The notes beneath the pieces were generated by a model, which did not search any database, was not told the origin of the DNA, and saw only the letters and a list, made by a program, of their open reading frames with translations. A program made the translations under genes and the position numbers. Of a stretch of DNA of 64,000 bases, positions 16,751 to 24,751 are shown piece after piece; position 1 is the first letter of the stretch, and each line of letters opens with the position of its first letter. The stretch is from Limibacillus sp. (GTDB taxonomy: Bacteria > Pseudomonadota > Alphaproteobacteria > Kiloniellales > CECT-8803): assembly GCA_037379885.1 (NCBI GenBank), contig JARRJC010000017.1, forward strand, positions 1-64,000, given 5' to 3'.

Positions 16751-18202
16751 ATGACAGAAAAACCCGACAGAAAAGAACGGCTCGATCGCTTCAAGGCCGC
16801 GGCCAGCGACCTGCTGGGCGAGAAGTTCGTGATCGCCGATCCGGACGGCAAATCCCATTACGAGAAGGAGTGGCGCGGGCGCTACCAGCCGAAGTGCGCC
16901 TTCGTGCTGCGTCCCGGCAGCACCGAGGAGGTCTCCAAGATCCTGGCGTTGGCCAATGAATACGAAGTGCCGGTCATTCCGCAGGGCGGCAACACCGGTC
17001 TGGTGGCCGGCGGCGTTCCCTTCGAAGGCGGCGACGAAGTGATCCTCAGCCTTGGCCGCATGAACAAGATCCGCGACCTGGATCCGGACAACTTCACCAT
17101 GACGGTGGAAGCGGGCTGCGTGCTGCAAAACCTCCAGGAAGCCGCCGAGGAAGCCGACCGCCTGTTCCCCTTGAGCCTGGGCGCGGAAGGCACCTGCCAG
17201 ATCGGCGGCAATCTCTCGACCAACGCCGGCGGGATCCACGTCATCCGCTATGGCAACACCCGCGACCTCGTCCTGGGGCTGGAGGTCGTGCTGGCCGACG
17301 GGCGCATCTGGAACGGGCTGCGCGGTCTGCGCAAGGACAACACCGGCTACGACATGAAGCACCTCTTCATCGGTGGCGAGGGCACGCTGGGCGTGATCAC
17401 CGCCGCCGTCCTGAAGCTCTTCCCGCAGCCGCGGGAGACCGCCGTGGCCTTCGTCGCGGTGCCGAGCCCGGAGGCCGCGCTGACGCTGCTGGGGCGCATG
17501 CGCGCGGGCACCGGCGATGCGGTAAAGGCCTTCGAGCTGATCCCGCGTCAGGCGCTGGACTTCGCCTTGGAGTACGTGGAGGGCGTGAAGGACCCGCTGG
17601 AGAGCCCGTCCGACTGGTACGTCCTGACCGAGATCACCTCGGGCAAGAAGGATTCAGGCATCGGCGAGGCGATGGAGGAGATCCTGGCCGCGGCCTTCGA
17701 GGAGGAGATCGTCACCGACGCCACCATCGCCGCGAGCGAGGGGCAGGCCAAGGAGCTTTGGTACATCCGGGAGGCGATCGTCGAGGCGCAGATTCCAGCG
17801 GGCGGCTCCATCAAGCATGACGTCTCCGTGCCGGTCTCCTCGGTCCCGGCCTTCCTGAAGGAAGGTCTGGCGCTGGTCGAGAAACTGGTGCCCGGCATCC
17901 GCCCTGTCGCCTTCGGCCACATGGGCGACGGCAACATCCACTTCAATCTGACCCAGCCCGAAGGCGCCGACCGCGACGCCTACCTGGCCCGCTGGGACGA
18001 GGTGAACGACGCCGTCCACGACCTGGTGGTCAAGCGCTTCGGCGGCTCGATCTCCGCAGAACACGGCCTGGGCCGCATGAAGGTGGAGGAGAACGAGCGC
18101 TTCAAGTCCGAGATCGAGATCGGGATGATGCGCGACCTGAAGAAGCTCTTCGATCCCAAGGGCATCCTCAACCCCGGCAAGGTGGTGAGGATCCCGGAGT
18201 AA
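16751..18202 (+). CDS. FAD-linked oxidase, D-2-hydroxyglutarate/D-lactate dehydrogenase-like
   Basis: 483 residues of the VAO/GlcD family. The PCMH FAD domain shows PQGGNTGLVAGGVPFEGG and IGGNLSTNAGGIHVIRYGN; the C-terminal FAD-oxidase domain has HMGDGNIHFNLTQP and ends FGGSISAEHGLGRMK, both metal/substrate-binding hallmarks. This architecture oxidises D-2-hydroxyacids such as D-2-hydroxyglutarate, D-lactate or glycolate and passes electrons to the quinone pool or an electron-transfer flavoprotein. Without GlcE/GlcF partners here, D-2-hydroxyglutarate dehydrogenase is my preferred reading. ATG at 16751; a TTG eight codons upstream is also open. Confidence 0.9.
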   Translation: MTEKPDRKERLDRFKAAASDLLGEKFVIADPDGKSHYEKEWRGRYQPKCAFVLRPGSTEEVSKILALANEYEVPVIPQGGNTGLVAGGVPFEGGDEVILSLGRMNKIRDLDPDNFTMTVEAGCVLQNLQEAAEEADRLFPLSLGAEGTCQIGGNLSTNAGGIHVIRYGNTRDLVLGLEVVLADGRIWNGLRGLRKDNTGYDMKHLFIGGEGTLGVITAAVLKLFPQPRETAVAFVAVPSPEAALTLLGRMRAGTGDAVKAFELIPRQALDFALEYVEGVKDPLESPSDWYVLTEITSGKKDSGIGEAMEEILAAAFEEEIVTDATIAASEGQAKELWYIREAIVEAQIPAGGSIKHDVSVPVSSVPAFLKEGLALVEKLVPGIRPVAFGHMGDGNIHFNLTQPEGADRDAYLARWDEVNDAVHDLVVKRFGGSISAEHGLGRMKVEENERFKSEIEIGMMRDLKKLFDPKGILNPGKVVRIPE

Positions 18203-18343
18203 CGGATCCCGCCCCGCCGGCCCCGCGCTCACTCAGGCGTGATATCTTGTGTCTTTTCCAGCGTGGCCGCCGGGCACATCTTTTCCAGTGAGCGGGGCGG
18301 CGATTCCCTGACCGCCCCGGACCCAAGAAGGGAGAGACAAGAC

Positions 18344-18817
18344 ATGCGCGCTTTCCGCATCTACTTCTTCAGCCTGCTGGCCGCCGGGCTCCTGGCCGCC
18401 GGCGCCAGCCTCCTGCAACCCTCCGCCGCCCAGGCCGCCGATCCGGTCTACACCGGAACCTTCAGCAGCCTCGCCGTCGACGGCCACGATCCGGTCGCCT
18501 ACTTCACCATGGGCAAGCCCGTCGAGGGCAGCGCCGACTACGAATACGAATGGAACGGCGCCACCTGGCGTTTCGCCAGCCAGGAGAACCTGGAGAGCTT
18601 CAAGGCCGACCCCGAGAAGTTCGCACCCCAGTATGGCGGCTACTGCGCCTGGGCGGTCTCCCAGGGCTATACCGCCTCGGCCGATCCGGACGCCTGGAAG
18701 ATCGTGGACGGCAAGCTCTACCTCAACTACAGCAAGGACGTTCAGCAGCGCTGGAGCGAGGACATTCCCGGCAACATCGCCAAGGCTGACGGCAACTGGC
18801 CGAAAGTGATCGAGTAG
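18344..18817 (+). CDS. Secreted YHS domain protein
   Basis: 157 residues with a clear Sec signal peptide: MRAFRIYFF, a hydrophobic stretch LLAAGLLAAGAS, and cleavage after SAAQA around residue 30. The mature part is one YHS domain (GHDPVAYFTMGKPVEG, WNGATWRFASQENLESFKAD, FAPQYGGYCAWAVSQG). YHS domains occur in metal-linked proteins and several have a conserved cysteine, here the C of GGYCAW. Likely periplasmic; substrate unknown. GGGAGAG lies 9 bases before the ATG at 18344, which overrides the longer open frame. A strong terminator follows. Confidence 0.88.
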   Translation: MRAFRIYFFSLLAAGLLAAGASLLQPSAAQAADPVYTGTFSSLAVDGHDPVAYFTMGKPVEGSADYEYEWNGATWRFASQENLESFKADPEKFAPQYGGYCAWAVSQGYTASADPDAWKIVDGKLYLNYSKDVQQRWSEDIPGNIAKADGNWPKVIE

Positions 18818-18860
18818 GAACGCCCGCGCACCCTCAACAAAGACGCAATCGACAAATACA

Positions 18861-18901
18861 AAGCCGCCCGGAGCAAGACCCTGCTCCGGGCGGCTTTTTC
18901 A
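18861..18901 (+). terminator. Strong intrinsic terminator after the YHS gene
   Basis: AAGCCGCCCGGAGCA at 18861-18875 is a perfect 15-base complement of TGCTCCGGGCGGCTT at 18882-18896, followed by a T run. It may also catch transcription from the minus-strand small ORF at 18944, although the minus side has few Ts. Confidence 0.92.
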
Positions 18902-18943
18902 TTGAACGCCGGACGGAGTCCGCTACTCGGCATCCTAATCCTC

Positions 18944-19096
18944 TTACACAATACGGTGGCTCACGACCTGTTCCTCTCCCTGCTGACGCTCGGCCTCGTA
19001 GCGCGCCCGCTCGGCCCTCCGGTTTTCCAAGGTTCTCCTTAGAACTCTCGAAGTTCCAAGATAGAGGAGAAGGCCCCAAGCGACCAGCCCCCGCAT
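18944..19096 (-). CDS. Candidate 50-residue membrane-anchored protein
   Basis: Short open frame from ATG 19096 to TAA 18944. The N-terminus MRGLVAWGLLLYLGT reads as one membrane anchor, followed by a strongly charged helix (RRTLENRRAERARYEAERQQ) and a short tail ending VVSHRIV. The segment otherwise holds no gene. Codons avoid AT-rich choices as the neighbours do. Against it: AGGA sits only about 2 bases before the ATG, which is too close for a good ribosome site, and I do not recognise a family. It is divergent from the acyl-CoA dehydrogenase and shares its palindrome-containing spacer. Confidence 0.4.
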   Translation of the reverse strand: MRGLVAWGLLLYLGTSRVLRRTLENRRAERARYEAERQQGEEQVVSHRIV

Positions 19097-19128
19097 TTCC
19101 TAAAGGGGCGACACGCTTGACCCGGATC

Positions 19129-19150
19129 AGGTTGACCTATAGGTAAACCT
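19129..19150. promoter_or_regulatory. 22-base near-perfect palindrome upstream of the acyl-CoA dehydrogenase
   Basis: Left half AGGTTGACCTA and right half TAGGTAAACCT match as inverted repeats at 10 of 11 positions. It can also be read as two GGTNNACC units separated by TATA. It lies 43 bases before the dehydrogenase start and 33 bases before the small minus-strand ORF. A TTGACC at 19117-19122 could be a -35 element, placing the palindrome over the -10 region. A TetR- or GntR-type fatty-acid repressor would be the natural reader, but none is adjacent. Confidence 0.5.
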
Positions 19151-19192
19151 GCTGAGACGAGACCGCCGAACGCTAGGAAAAGAGCCTAAGAG

Positions 19193-20980
19193 ATGACCGA
19201 TTACGCCGCCCCTCTCGCCGACATGCGCTTTGCTCTCAACGAGCTTGCGGGCCTGAAAGACATCGCGGGCCTGCCCGGTTACGAGGAAGCGACTCCAGAT
19301 CTTGTGGATGCGGTGCTGGAGGAGGCGAACAAGCTGGCCTCCGAAGTGATCGCCCCGTTGAACCACAGCGGAGACAAGGAGAAGGCCGTTTACGAGAACG
19401 GCGCGGTGCGCACCCCGAAAGGCTTCGCCGAGGCCTATGGGCAGTTCGTTGAGGGCGGCTGGAACGCGCTACCCTTCGATCCCGACTATGGCGGTCAGGG
19501 TCTGCCCTGGACCCTGGGCTCGGCGCTGGCGGAAATGTGGAACAGCGCGAACATGGCCTTTGCGCTCTGCCCGCTTCTGACCCAGGGCGCGGTGGAACTG
19601 CTCCAGGCCCACGGCAGCGAGGAGCAGAAGGACAGCTACCTGCCGCGCCTGATCTCCGGCGAGTGGACCGGGACCATGAACCTGACCGAACCGCAGGCCG
19701 GCACCGACGTCGGCGCGGTCAAGACGCGCGCCAAGCCGAACGGCGACCACTACCTGATCACCGGGCAGAAGATCTACATCACCTACGGCGAGCACGACTT
19801 CACCGACAACATCATCCACATGGTGCTGGCGCGCACGCCCGGAGCGCCCGCCGGGTCCAAGGGCATCAGCCTTTTCATCGTGCCGAAGTTCCTGCCCAAG
19901 GAAGACGGCACGCCCGGCACGCGCAACGACCTGCGCTGCGTCTCCATCGAGCACAAGCTGGGCATCAACGGCTCCCCAACCTGCGTCATGGCCTACGGCG
20001 ATTCCGGGGGCGCGGTCGGTTATCTGATCGGCGAGGAAAACCGGGGCATGGAGTACATGTTCACCATGATGAACAACGCCCGCCTGACCGTGGGGCTCCA
20101 GGGCGTCGCCATCGCCGAGCGCGCCTACCAGCAGGCGCTGCACTACGCGCGTGACCGCGTGCAGTCGGCTGAGATCGGCTCGCGCGGCGACGCGGTCGCC
20201 ATCATCCGCCATCCCGACGTGCGGCGCATGCTGATGACCATGAAGAGCCAGACCGAGGCGGCGCGCGCGCTCGCCTACGTCGCCGCGGGAGAGATGGACC
20301 GCGCGCGGCGCGACCCGGACGAGGCGGCGCGTCAGAGCCACCAGATCGACGGCATCGACCTCCTGACCCCCATCGTCAAGGCCTGGAGCACCGATCTGGG
20401 GGTCGAGATCGCCTCCCTTGGCGTGCAGGTCCATGGCGGCATGGGCTTCATCGAGGAGACCGGGGCCGCCCAGCACCTGCGCGATGCCCGCATCACGCCG
20501 ATCTACGAAGGCACGAACGGTGTCCAGGCGCTCGACCTCGTGGGCCGCAAGATCCTGCGCTACAAGGGCGAGACCGCCCAGCGCGTGATCGCCCGCATGG
20601 AAGAAGAGCTTCAAGGTCTGACCGCCTCCACCCGCGTCAAGATGATCGCGAGCGCCGTGGGGGCGGGCGTGGAGAACCTGAAGCAGGCGACCGGCTGGCT
20701 GGTCGAGGCAGGGGGCAAGGACATGAAGCTGGCCGCCGCGGCCTCCTCCCCCTATCTGCGGCTCTTCGGCACGGTCGCCGGGGGCTGGCAGATGGCGCGC
20801 GCCGCCGAGCGGGCGGAGACACTGCTGGCCGAGGGCGAAGGCGATACGGCCTTCCTGGAGGCCAAGATCAAGTCCGCGCTCTTCTACGCCGACAACGTCC
20901 TGCCCCAGGCCATCGGCCTGATGACCGCGGCGACCCGCGGGGCGGAAACCCTACAGATGATCGAAGACGCCGACTTCTAG
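19193..20980 (+). CDS. Acyl-CoA dehydrogenase with extended C-terminal domain (DmdC/FadE-like)
   Basis: FAD enzyme that introduces the alpha-beta double bond in acyl-CoA. 595 residues, longer than the classical 380: a short N-terminal AcylCoA_DH_N segment ([20 protein letters not shown]), then the N, middle and C domains ([20 protein letters not shown] about 160-180; [19 protein letters not shown] near 440, the usual catalytic glutamate site), and an extra C-terminal helical domain ending [15 protein letters not shown]. This architecture includes methylmercaptopropionyl-CoA dehydrogenase DmdC and several general dehydrogenases; substrate is not decidable here. Convergent with rnhA, overlapping by 4 bases. 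Confidence 0.92.
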   Translation: MTDYAAPLADMRFALNELAGLKDIAGLPGYEEATPDLVDAVLEEANKLASEVIAPLNHSGDKEKAVYENGAVRTPKGFAEAYGQFVEGGWNALPFDPDYGGQGLPWTLGSALAEMWNSANMAFALCPLLTQGAVELLQAHGSEEQKDSYLPRLISGEWTGTMNLTEPQAGTDVGAVKTRAKPNGDHYLITGQKIYITYGEHDFTDNIIHMVLARTPGAPAGSKGISLFIVPKFLPKEDGTPGTRNDLRCVSIEHKLGINGSPTCVMAYGDSGGAVGYLIGEENRGMEYMFTMMNNARLTVGLQGVAIAERAYQQALHYARDRVQSAEIGSRGDAVAIIRHPDVRRMLMTMKSQTEAARALAYVAAGEMDRARRDPDEAARQSHQIDGIDLLTPIVKAWSTDLGVEIASLGVQVHGGMGFIEETGAAQHLRDARITPIYEGTNGVQALDLVGRKILRYKGETAQRVIARMEEELQGLTASTRVKMIASAVGAGVENLKQATGWLVEAGGKDMKLAAAASSPYLRLFGTVAGGWQMARAAERAETLLAEGEGDTAFLEAKIKSALFYADNVLPQAIGLMTAATRGAETLQMIEDADF

Positions 20981-21426
20981 TCGCTCAGGGTCTTGATCGC
21001 GTCTCGGGCGAGCTTGTCGGCCCGCTCGTTCTCGGCGTGACCGGCGTGGCCCTTCACCCAGTGCCACTCGATATCGTGGCGCTTCGCCACTTCATCCAGC
21101 CGCAGCCACAGGTCCTGATTCTTGACCGGCTTCTTGCCCGCGGTCTTCCAGCCCTTGGCCCGCCAGGCATGGATCCACTTGGTGATGCCGTCGCGCAGGT
21201 AGGTGGAATCGCTTGTCAGATCGACCTTCGACGGCCGCTTCAAGGCTTCCAGCGCGGCGATGGCCGCCATCAGCTCCATGCGGTTGTTGGTGGTCGCGGC
21301 CTCCGCGCCCGATAGTTCCCTCTCCACCCCGCGCCAGCGCAGGACAGCCCCCCAGCCGCCCGGCCCGGGATTGCCGCTGCAAGCGCCGTCGGTGAAGATT
21401 TCAACGCGCTGCTCAGCCGAGGTCAT
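20977..21426 (-). CDS. rnhA: Ribonuclease HI
   Basis: Cuts the RNA strand of RNA-DNA hybrids. 149 residues. The acidic catalytic set is visible: D13 in [17 protein letters not shown]51 in [16 protein letters not shown]73 in [11 protein letters not shown] and the distal D in [11 protein letters not shown]; the substrate-handling HWVKGHAGH histidine is present. The ATG overlaps the thrB stop by 4 bases (ATGA), so it is the third gene of ispH-thrB-rnhA, a conserved alphaproteobacterial order. Confidence 0.96.
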   Translation of the reverse strand: MTSAEQRVEIFTDGACSGNPGPGGWGAVLRWRGVERELSGAEAATTNNRMELMAAIAALEALKRPSKVDLTSDSTYLRDGITKWIHAWRAKGWKTAGKKPVKNQDLWLRLDEVAKRHDIEWHWVKGHAGHAENERADKLARDAIKTLSD

Positions 21427-22388
21427 GCATCCAGCCCATAGGCGCCGGGGCCGCGCACCTCCTGATGAAAGCGCAGCTTGCGGCAGTACTCGGTCGGGTC
21501 CTTGGGCGTCACCAGCGCGCCTTCGGGATGGTTCAGCAGGTCGTAGAGGCGCGTCAGCAGGAACCGAATCGCGCTGCCGCGCGCCAGGACCGGCAGAGCC
21601 TCCAGTTCCTCACGCTCCAGCGGGCGGTGCTCCCGGTAGGCCTGGAGCAACTGGCGCGCCTTGGTGGCGTTGAAGGAGGTGTCCGGCTCGAAGCACCAGG
21701 CGTTGAGGCAGATCGCCAGTTCATAGGCAAAGAAGTCATTGCAGGCGAAGTAGAAGTCGATGATGCCGGACAGCTCGTCCCCGACGAAGAAGACGTTGTC
21801 CGGAAAGGCGTCGGCGTGGATCACGCCTTCGGGCAGATGCTTCGGCCAGTTCGCCTCCAGGAAGTCCAGCTCCCGATCGAGCGCCTCGCTGAGGCCGGGC
21901 TCCACCGTGTCGGCGCGCGTCCGGCAGGACTCGAAGAGCGGGCGCCAGCCCGCCACGGAGAGGTTGTTCGCGCGGCGCATACCAAAGCTCTGCCCCGCCT
22001 TGTGGAACTCGGCCAGCGCCGCGCCCAGCCGGTTGCAGTGCCAGGGATGGATGCGCTTGGGCCAGAGCCCCTCCAGGTAGGAGATGATGGCCGCAGGCCG
22101 CCCGCAGAGTTCGCGCAGAGCCTCGCCGTCCTTGCCCTTGATCGGCACCGGACAGGAAAAACCCTGGCCGGAGAGATGCTCCATCAGCCCCAGGAAAAAG
22201 GGCAGGTCCTCGCGGTGCACGCGCTTCTCATAGAGCGTCAGGATGTAACTCCCCTCCTCGGTGTGCAGCAGGTAGTTGGAGTTCTCCACGCCTTCGGCGA
22301 TGCCCTTCAGCGAGAGCATCCGCCCCAGGTCGTACTGGGTCAGGAAGTCCTGCAGGTCCTCGTCGGATACCTCGGTGTAGACGGCCAT
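21423..22388 (-). CDS. thrB: Homoserine kinase, APH-fold type
   Basis: Phosphorylates homoserine for threonine synthesis. 321 residues of the aminoglycoside-phosphotransferase fold (not the GHMP fold of E. coli ThrB): it begins [20 protein letters not shown], with [20 protein letters not shown] in the ATP lobe, the catalytic loop [14 protein letters not shown] and the metal-binding [26 protein letters not shown] precedes the ATG. It lies 29 bases downstream of ispH. Confidence 0.95.
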   Translation of the reverse strand: MAVYTEVSDEDLQDFLTQYDLGRMLSLKGIAEGVENSNYLLHTEEGSYILTLYEKRVHREDLPFFLGLMEHLSGQGFSCPVPIKGKDGEALRELCGRPAAIISYLEGLWPKRIHPWHCNRLGAALAEFHKAGQSFGMRRANNLSVAGWRPLFESCRTRADTVEPGLSEALDRELDFLEANWPKHLPEGVIHADAFPDNVFFVGDELSGIIDFYFACNDFFAYELAICLNAWCFEPDTSFNATKARQLLQAYREHRPLEREELEALPVLARGSAIRFLLTRLYDLLNHPEGALVTPKDPTEYCRKLRFHQEVRGPGAYGLDA

Positions 22389-22417
22389 GAGCTTCCCGGA
22401 TCCCGCCCTTCTCGAAT

Positions 22418-23383
22418 CTAGCCGCTCTGGGCCGCGGCTTCGCTCAGCGCGCGCGGCAGCTTGAAGTGGACGTCCTCCTGCGCAACGTCGCGCATCTCCA
22501 GGGCGACCTCGTAGCGCTGGCGGAAGGCCTCCACCACCTCCTCCACCAGCACCTCGGGCGCCGAGGCGCCGGCGGTGATGCCGAGGCGGGCGATGCCTTC
22601 GAGCGCCGGCCAGTCGATGTCGCTGGCGCGCTGCACCAGGAAGGCGCGGGAACAGCCGGTCTTCTCGGCGACCTCGACCAGGCGGCGCGAGTTCGAGGAG
22701 TTGGGCGCGCCCACCACCAGCAGGGCGTCGCAGTCGCCCGCGATCGCCTTGACCGCCTGCTGGCGGTTGGTGGTGGCATAGCAGATGTCTTCCTTGCGCG
22801 GCGCGGCGATCCCCGGGAACCGCTCGCGCAGGGCCGCCACGATCTCCGCCGTGTCGTCCACCGACAGGGTGGTCTGGGTGGCGAAGGCCAGCGGCCGGTC
22901 GCTGGGAATGTCCAGGGTGACGGCGTCCTCGACCGTCTCGATCAGGGTGATGGCGCCTTCCGGCAACTGGCCCATCGTGCCGACCACTTCCGGGTGACCT
23001 TCATGGCCGATCAGAAGGATGTGGCTGCCGTTCTTGTGATGGCGCTCCGCCTCGCGATGGACCTTGCTGACCAGCGGGCAGGTCGCGTCCAGATAGATCA
23101 TCTTGCGGCGCTCGGCTTCCTCGGGCACGGACTTGGGAACGCCGTGCGCGGAGAAGACCACCGGCAGGTCCGGCGGGACCTCGTCCAGTTCCTTCACGAA
23201 GACCGCGCCCTTTGCCTCCAGCGATTCCACCACGAAGCGGTTGTGCACGATCTCGTGGCGCACGTAGACCGGCGCGCCATAGACCTGGAGCGCGCGCTCC
23301 ACGATCTCGATGGCGCGGTCGACCCCCGCGCAGAAGCCGCGCGGCCCGGCGAGCAGTATTTTCAGAGGGGGTTTGGCGATCAT
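22418..23383 (-). CDS. ispH: 4-hydroxy-3-methylbut-2-enyl diphosphate reductase
   Basis: Last step of the MEP isoprenoid pathway; a 4Fe-4S enzyme that yields IPP and DMAPP. 321 residues. The three cluster cysteines are visible in [13 protein letters not shown] (C18), [11 protein letters not shown] and [15 protein letters not shown]; the substrate histidines in [10 protein letters not shown] and [15 protein letters not shown] and the SSNSRRL loop are present. The frame is open for 57 more codons upstream, but ATG 23383 with AAGG nearby matches the family start. Isoprenoids made here feed the ubiquinone tail attached by UbiA. Confidence 0.97.
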   Translation of the reverse strand: MIAKPPLKILLAGPRGFCAGVDRAIEIVERALQVYGAPVYVRHEIVHNRFVVESLEAKGAVFVKELDEVPPDLPVVFSAHGVPKSVPEEAERRKMIYLDATCPLVSKVHREAERHHKNGSHILLIGHEGHPEVVGTMGQLPEGAITLIETVEDAVTLDIPSDRPLAFATQTTLSVDDTAEIVAALRERFPGIAAPRKEDICYATTNRQQAVKAIAGDCDALLVVGAPNSSNSRRLVEVAEKTGCSRAFLVQRASDIDWPALEGIARLGITAGASAPEVLVEEVVEAFRQRYEVALEMRDVAQEDVHFKLPRALSEAAAQSG

Positions 23384-23522
23384 CCCATCCAACCTTCGGT
23401 CGTCGCTTGTCCTTGAACCCGGCCTTCCATAAAGTGTCGGGAAATGCGGCGCCGCGGCAAGGCCGGACGCTCCATTCAAGAACCGCCCGGACAGTAAACC
23501 AGCCTGGGCCTGGAAGGAAGAC

Positions 23523-23768
23523 GTGAAGATGACGAAGCCGGTCCCCGCCCGCAAAGGCCCCTACAAGGCGCAGGTCGAGGAGGGCAAGAAGTACTTCTGG
23601 TGCGCCTGTGGCCGTTCGGCCTCGCAGCCTTTCTGTGACGGCTCCCACGACGGCAGCGGCATCACGCCCCTGGCCTATAGGGCTGAAAAGAGCGGCGATG
23701 TCTGGTTCTGCGGCTGTAAGTCCAGCGGCGACAAACCGCTGTGCGACGGCACCCATTCGACGCTTTAG
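23523..23768 (+). CDS. CDGSH iron-sulfur domain protein with two half motifs
   Basis: 81 residues carrying two CDGSH-type cluster motifs: [16 protein letters not shown] and [16 protein letters not shown], each with three cysteines and one histidine, the ligand set of a 2Fe-2S cluster. The tandem arrangement is the MitoNEET-related prokaryotic type. Role is not known; redox or cluster transfer is usual. GTG 23523 or ATG 23529 are both possible starts behind GGAAGG. It is divergent from ispH, another Fe-S protein. Confidence 0.92.
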   Translation: MKMTKPVPARKGPYKAQVEEGKKYFWCACGRSASQPFCDGSHDGSGITPLAYRAEKSGDVWFCGCKSSGDKPLCDGTHSTL

Positions 23769-23801
23769 ACACCCGCCAACCATGAAGGATCACCTTCCGT
23801 G

Positions 23802-24344
23802 ATGCAGCGACCCGCCTCTTTCGCCTCTCTCGCCGCCCCGCTCTCGCTAGCGGCCCTGCTGCTGCTCGGCGCTTGCTCCTCGACGCAGGAAGCCTCGTCG
23901 GTCCGTCTGGTCTGCCCGGCGCTCAGGATCATCACCGGCGCCGATGAGATGACCACCTACCGCGGCAGCGGGCGCGACCTGACCGACGTGGACTTCACCG
24001 TCGCCATGACCGACGCCAGCTTCGACTGCATCGCCAACGAGGATGCCGTCGAAGGGGAGATCCAGGTACTGTTCGACGTGCGGCGCGGCCCAGCCAACGA
24101 GACCAATCAGGCGCCCTTCAACTACTTCGTGGCGGTGGCGAACAGCGAACAGCAGATCCTGGCGCGCGAAGCCTTCGACGTTGTCGTGCCCTTTGGCGAG
24201 AACCGGGGACGGGTTACCTTCGCCGAGGTGATCGGGCCGCAGATTCCCCTGCCCGCACCGGAAGCGGGCGGCAACTACACCATCTTCCTGGGCCTGGAAA
24301 TCTCCCGCGAACAGCTGGACGACAACCTGAGCGGGCTGCAGTAG
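23802..24344 (+). CDS. Lipoprotein of unknown function
   Basis: 180 residues from ATG 23802 (a GTG directly before it is also open). The N-terminus has a basic start, a hydrophobic run (LAAPLSLAALLLLG) and the lipobox LLGAC followed by SSTQEASS, so it should be acylated and anchored to a membrane. The rest is beta-rich with no motif I recognise: RLVCPALRIITGADEMTTY, then DASFDCIANEDAVEGEIQVL. Two cysteines flank the middle and could form a disulfide. It lies 33 bases after the CDGSH gene and before the glycine riboswitch. Confidence 0.75.
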   Translation: MQRPASFASLAAPLSLAALLLLGACSSTQEASSVRLVCPALRIITGADEMTTYRGSGRDLTDVDFTVAMTDASFDCIANEDAVEGEIQVLFDVRRGPANETNQAPFNYFVAVANSEQQILAREAFDVVVPFGENRGRVTFAEVIGPQIPLPAPEAGGNYTIFLGLEISREQLDDNLSGLQ

Positions 24345-24440
24345 GCGCTCAGCCTGATTGACTCCCGCCTGCCTCTGGTTAGACTCTCGTCTTGTCCGGG
24401 CGAGCCGTCGAGTCGGCCCGTTCGAACAGCGCCAACGACT

Positions 24441-24685
24441 TCCCCGTGGGAGAGTTCGGCGAGGCGGGTCACAGGGTTCGATCCGCAGCGCCGGCGCCGA
24501 AGGAGCAACCGCCCCGGAAACTCTCAGGCAAAAAGGACCGTGGGGAAAGGCGCCTCTGGAAAGCAGGAGCGGACAGTCTGTCTGGCCGCTTCTCACCGAC
24601 GGGGTAAGCCGGTGTTGTCTTTAGGGTCTCCCGCCTTTTTGGGGTGATCCGCCGGTGAATCTCTCAGGTTTTGGACAGAGGGGGT
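24441..24685 (+). promoter_or_regulatory. Tandem glycine riboswitch upstream of gcvT
   Basis: Two consecutive glycine aptamers. The first spans about 24441-24546 and has GGGAGAG, GCGCCGAAGGAGCAA and AAACTCTCAGGCAAAAAGG; its P1 pairs TCCCC with GGGGA. The second spans 24553-24681: CCTCTGGAAAGC, TCACCGACGGGGTAAGC, AATCTCTCAGGTTTTGG and CAGAGG, where P1 pairs CCTCTG (24553-24558) with CAGAGG (24676-24681). It lies 67 bases before the gcvT start. The bases 24550-24556 can alternatively pair with the gcvT ribosome site (24737-24743), so glycine binding should expose it. Confidence 0.93.
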
Positions 24686-24751
24686 TCTGGCGAGCCGCAG
24701 TCTATCGCGGATCGCGCCCCTATAATGTCCGGCCAGGAGGCGCTGGCGAGC

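Noticed and set aside
18834-19079. 81-codon minus-strand frame overlapping the 50-residue candidate
   Set aside because: No ribosome site, no hydrophobic or motif pattern, and it runs through the strong terminator at 18861-18901; the frame at 18944-19096 has the more protein-like content.
19108-19162. TPP-riboswitch-like words (CCTGATCCGGGT on the minus strand, CTGAGA on the plus strand)
   Set aside because: The two words are on opposite strands and in the wrong order, so no TPP aptamer can form. The palindrome at 19129 explains the region better.
24475-24484. GGTTCGATCC, a tRNA T-loop-like sequence
   Set aside because: No acceptor stem, anticodon stem or CCA end surrounds it; it lies inside the first glycine aptamer.
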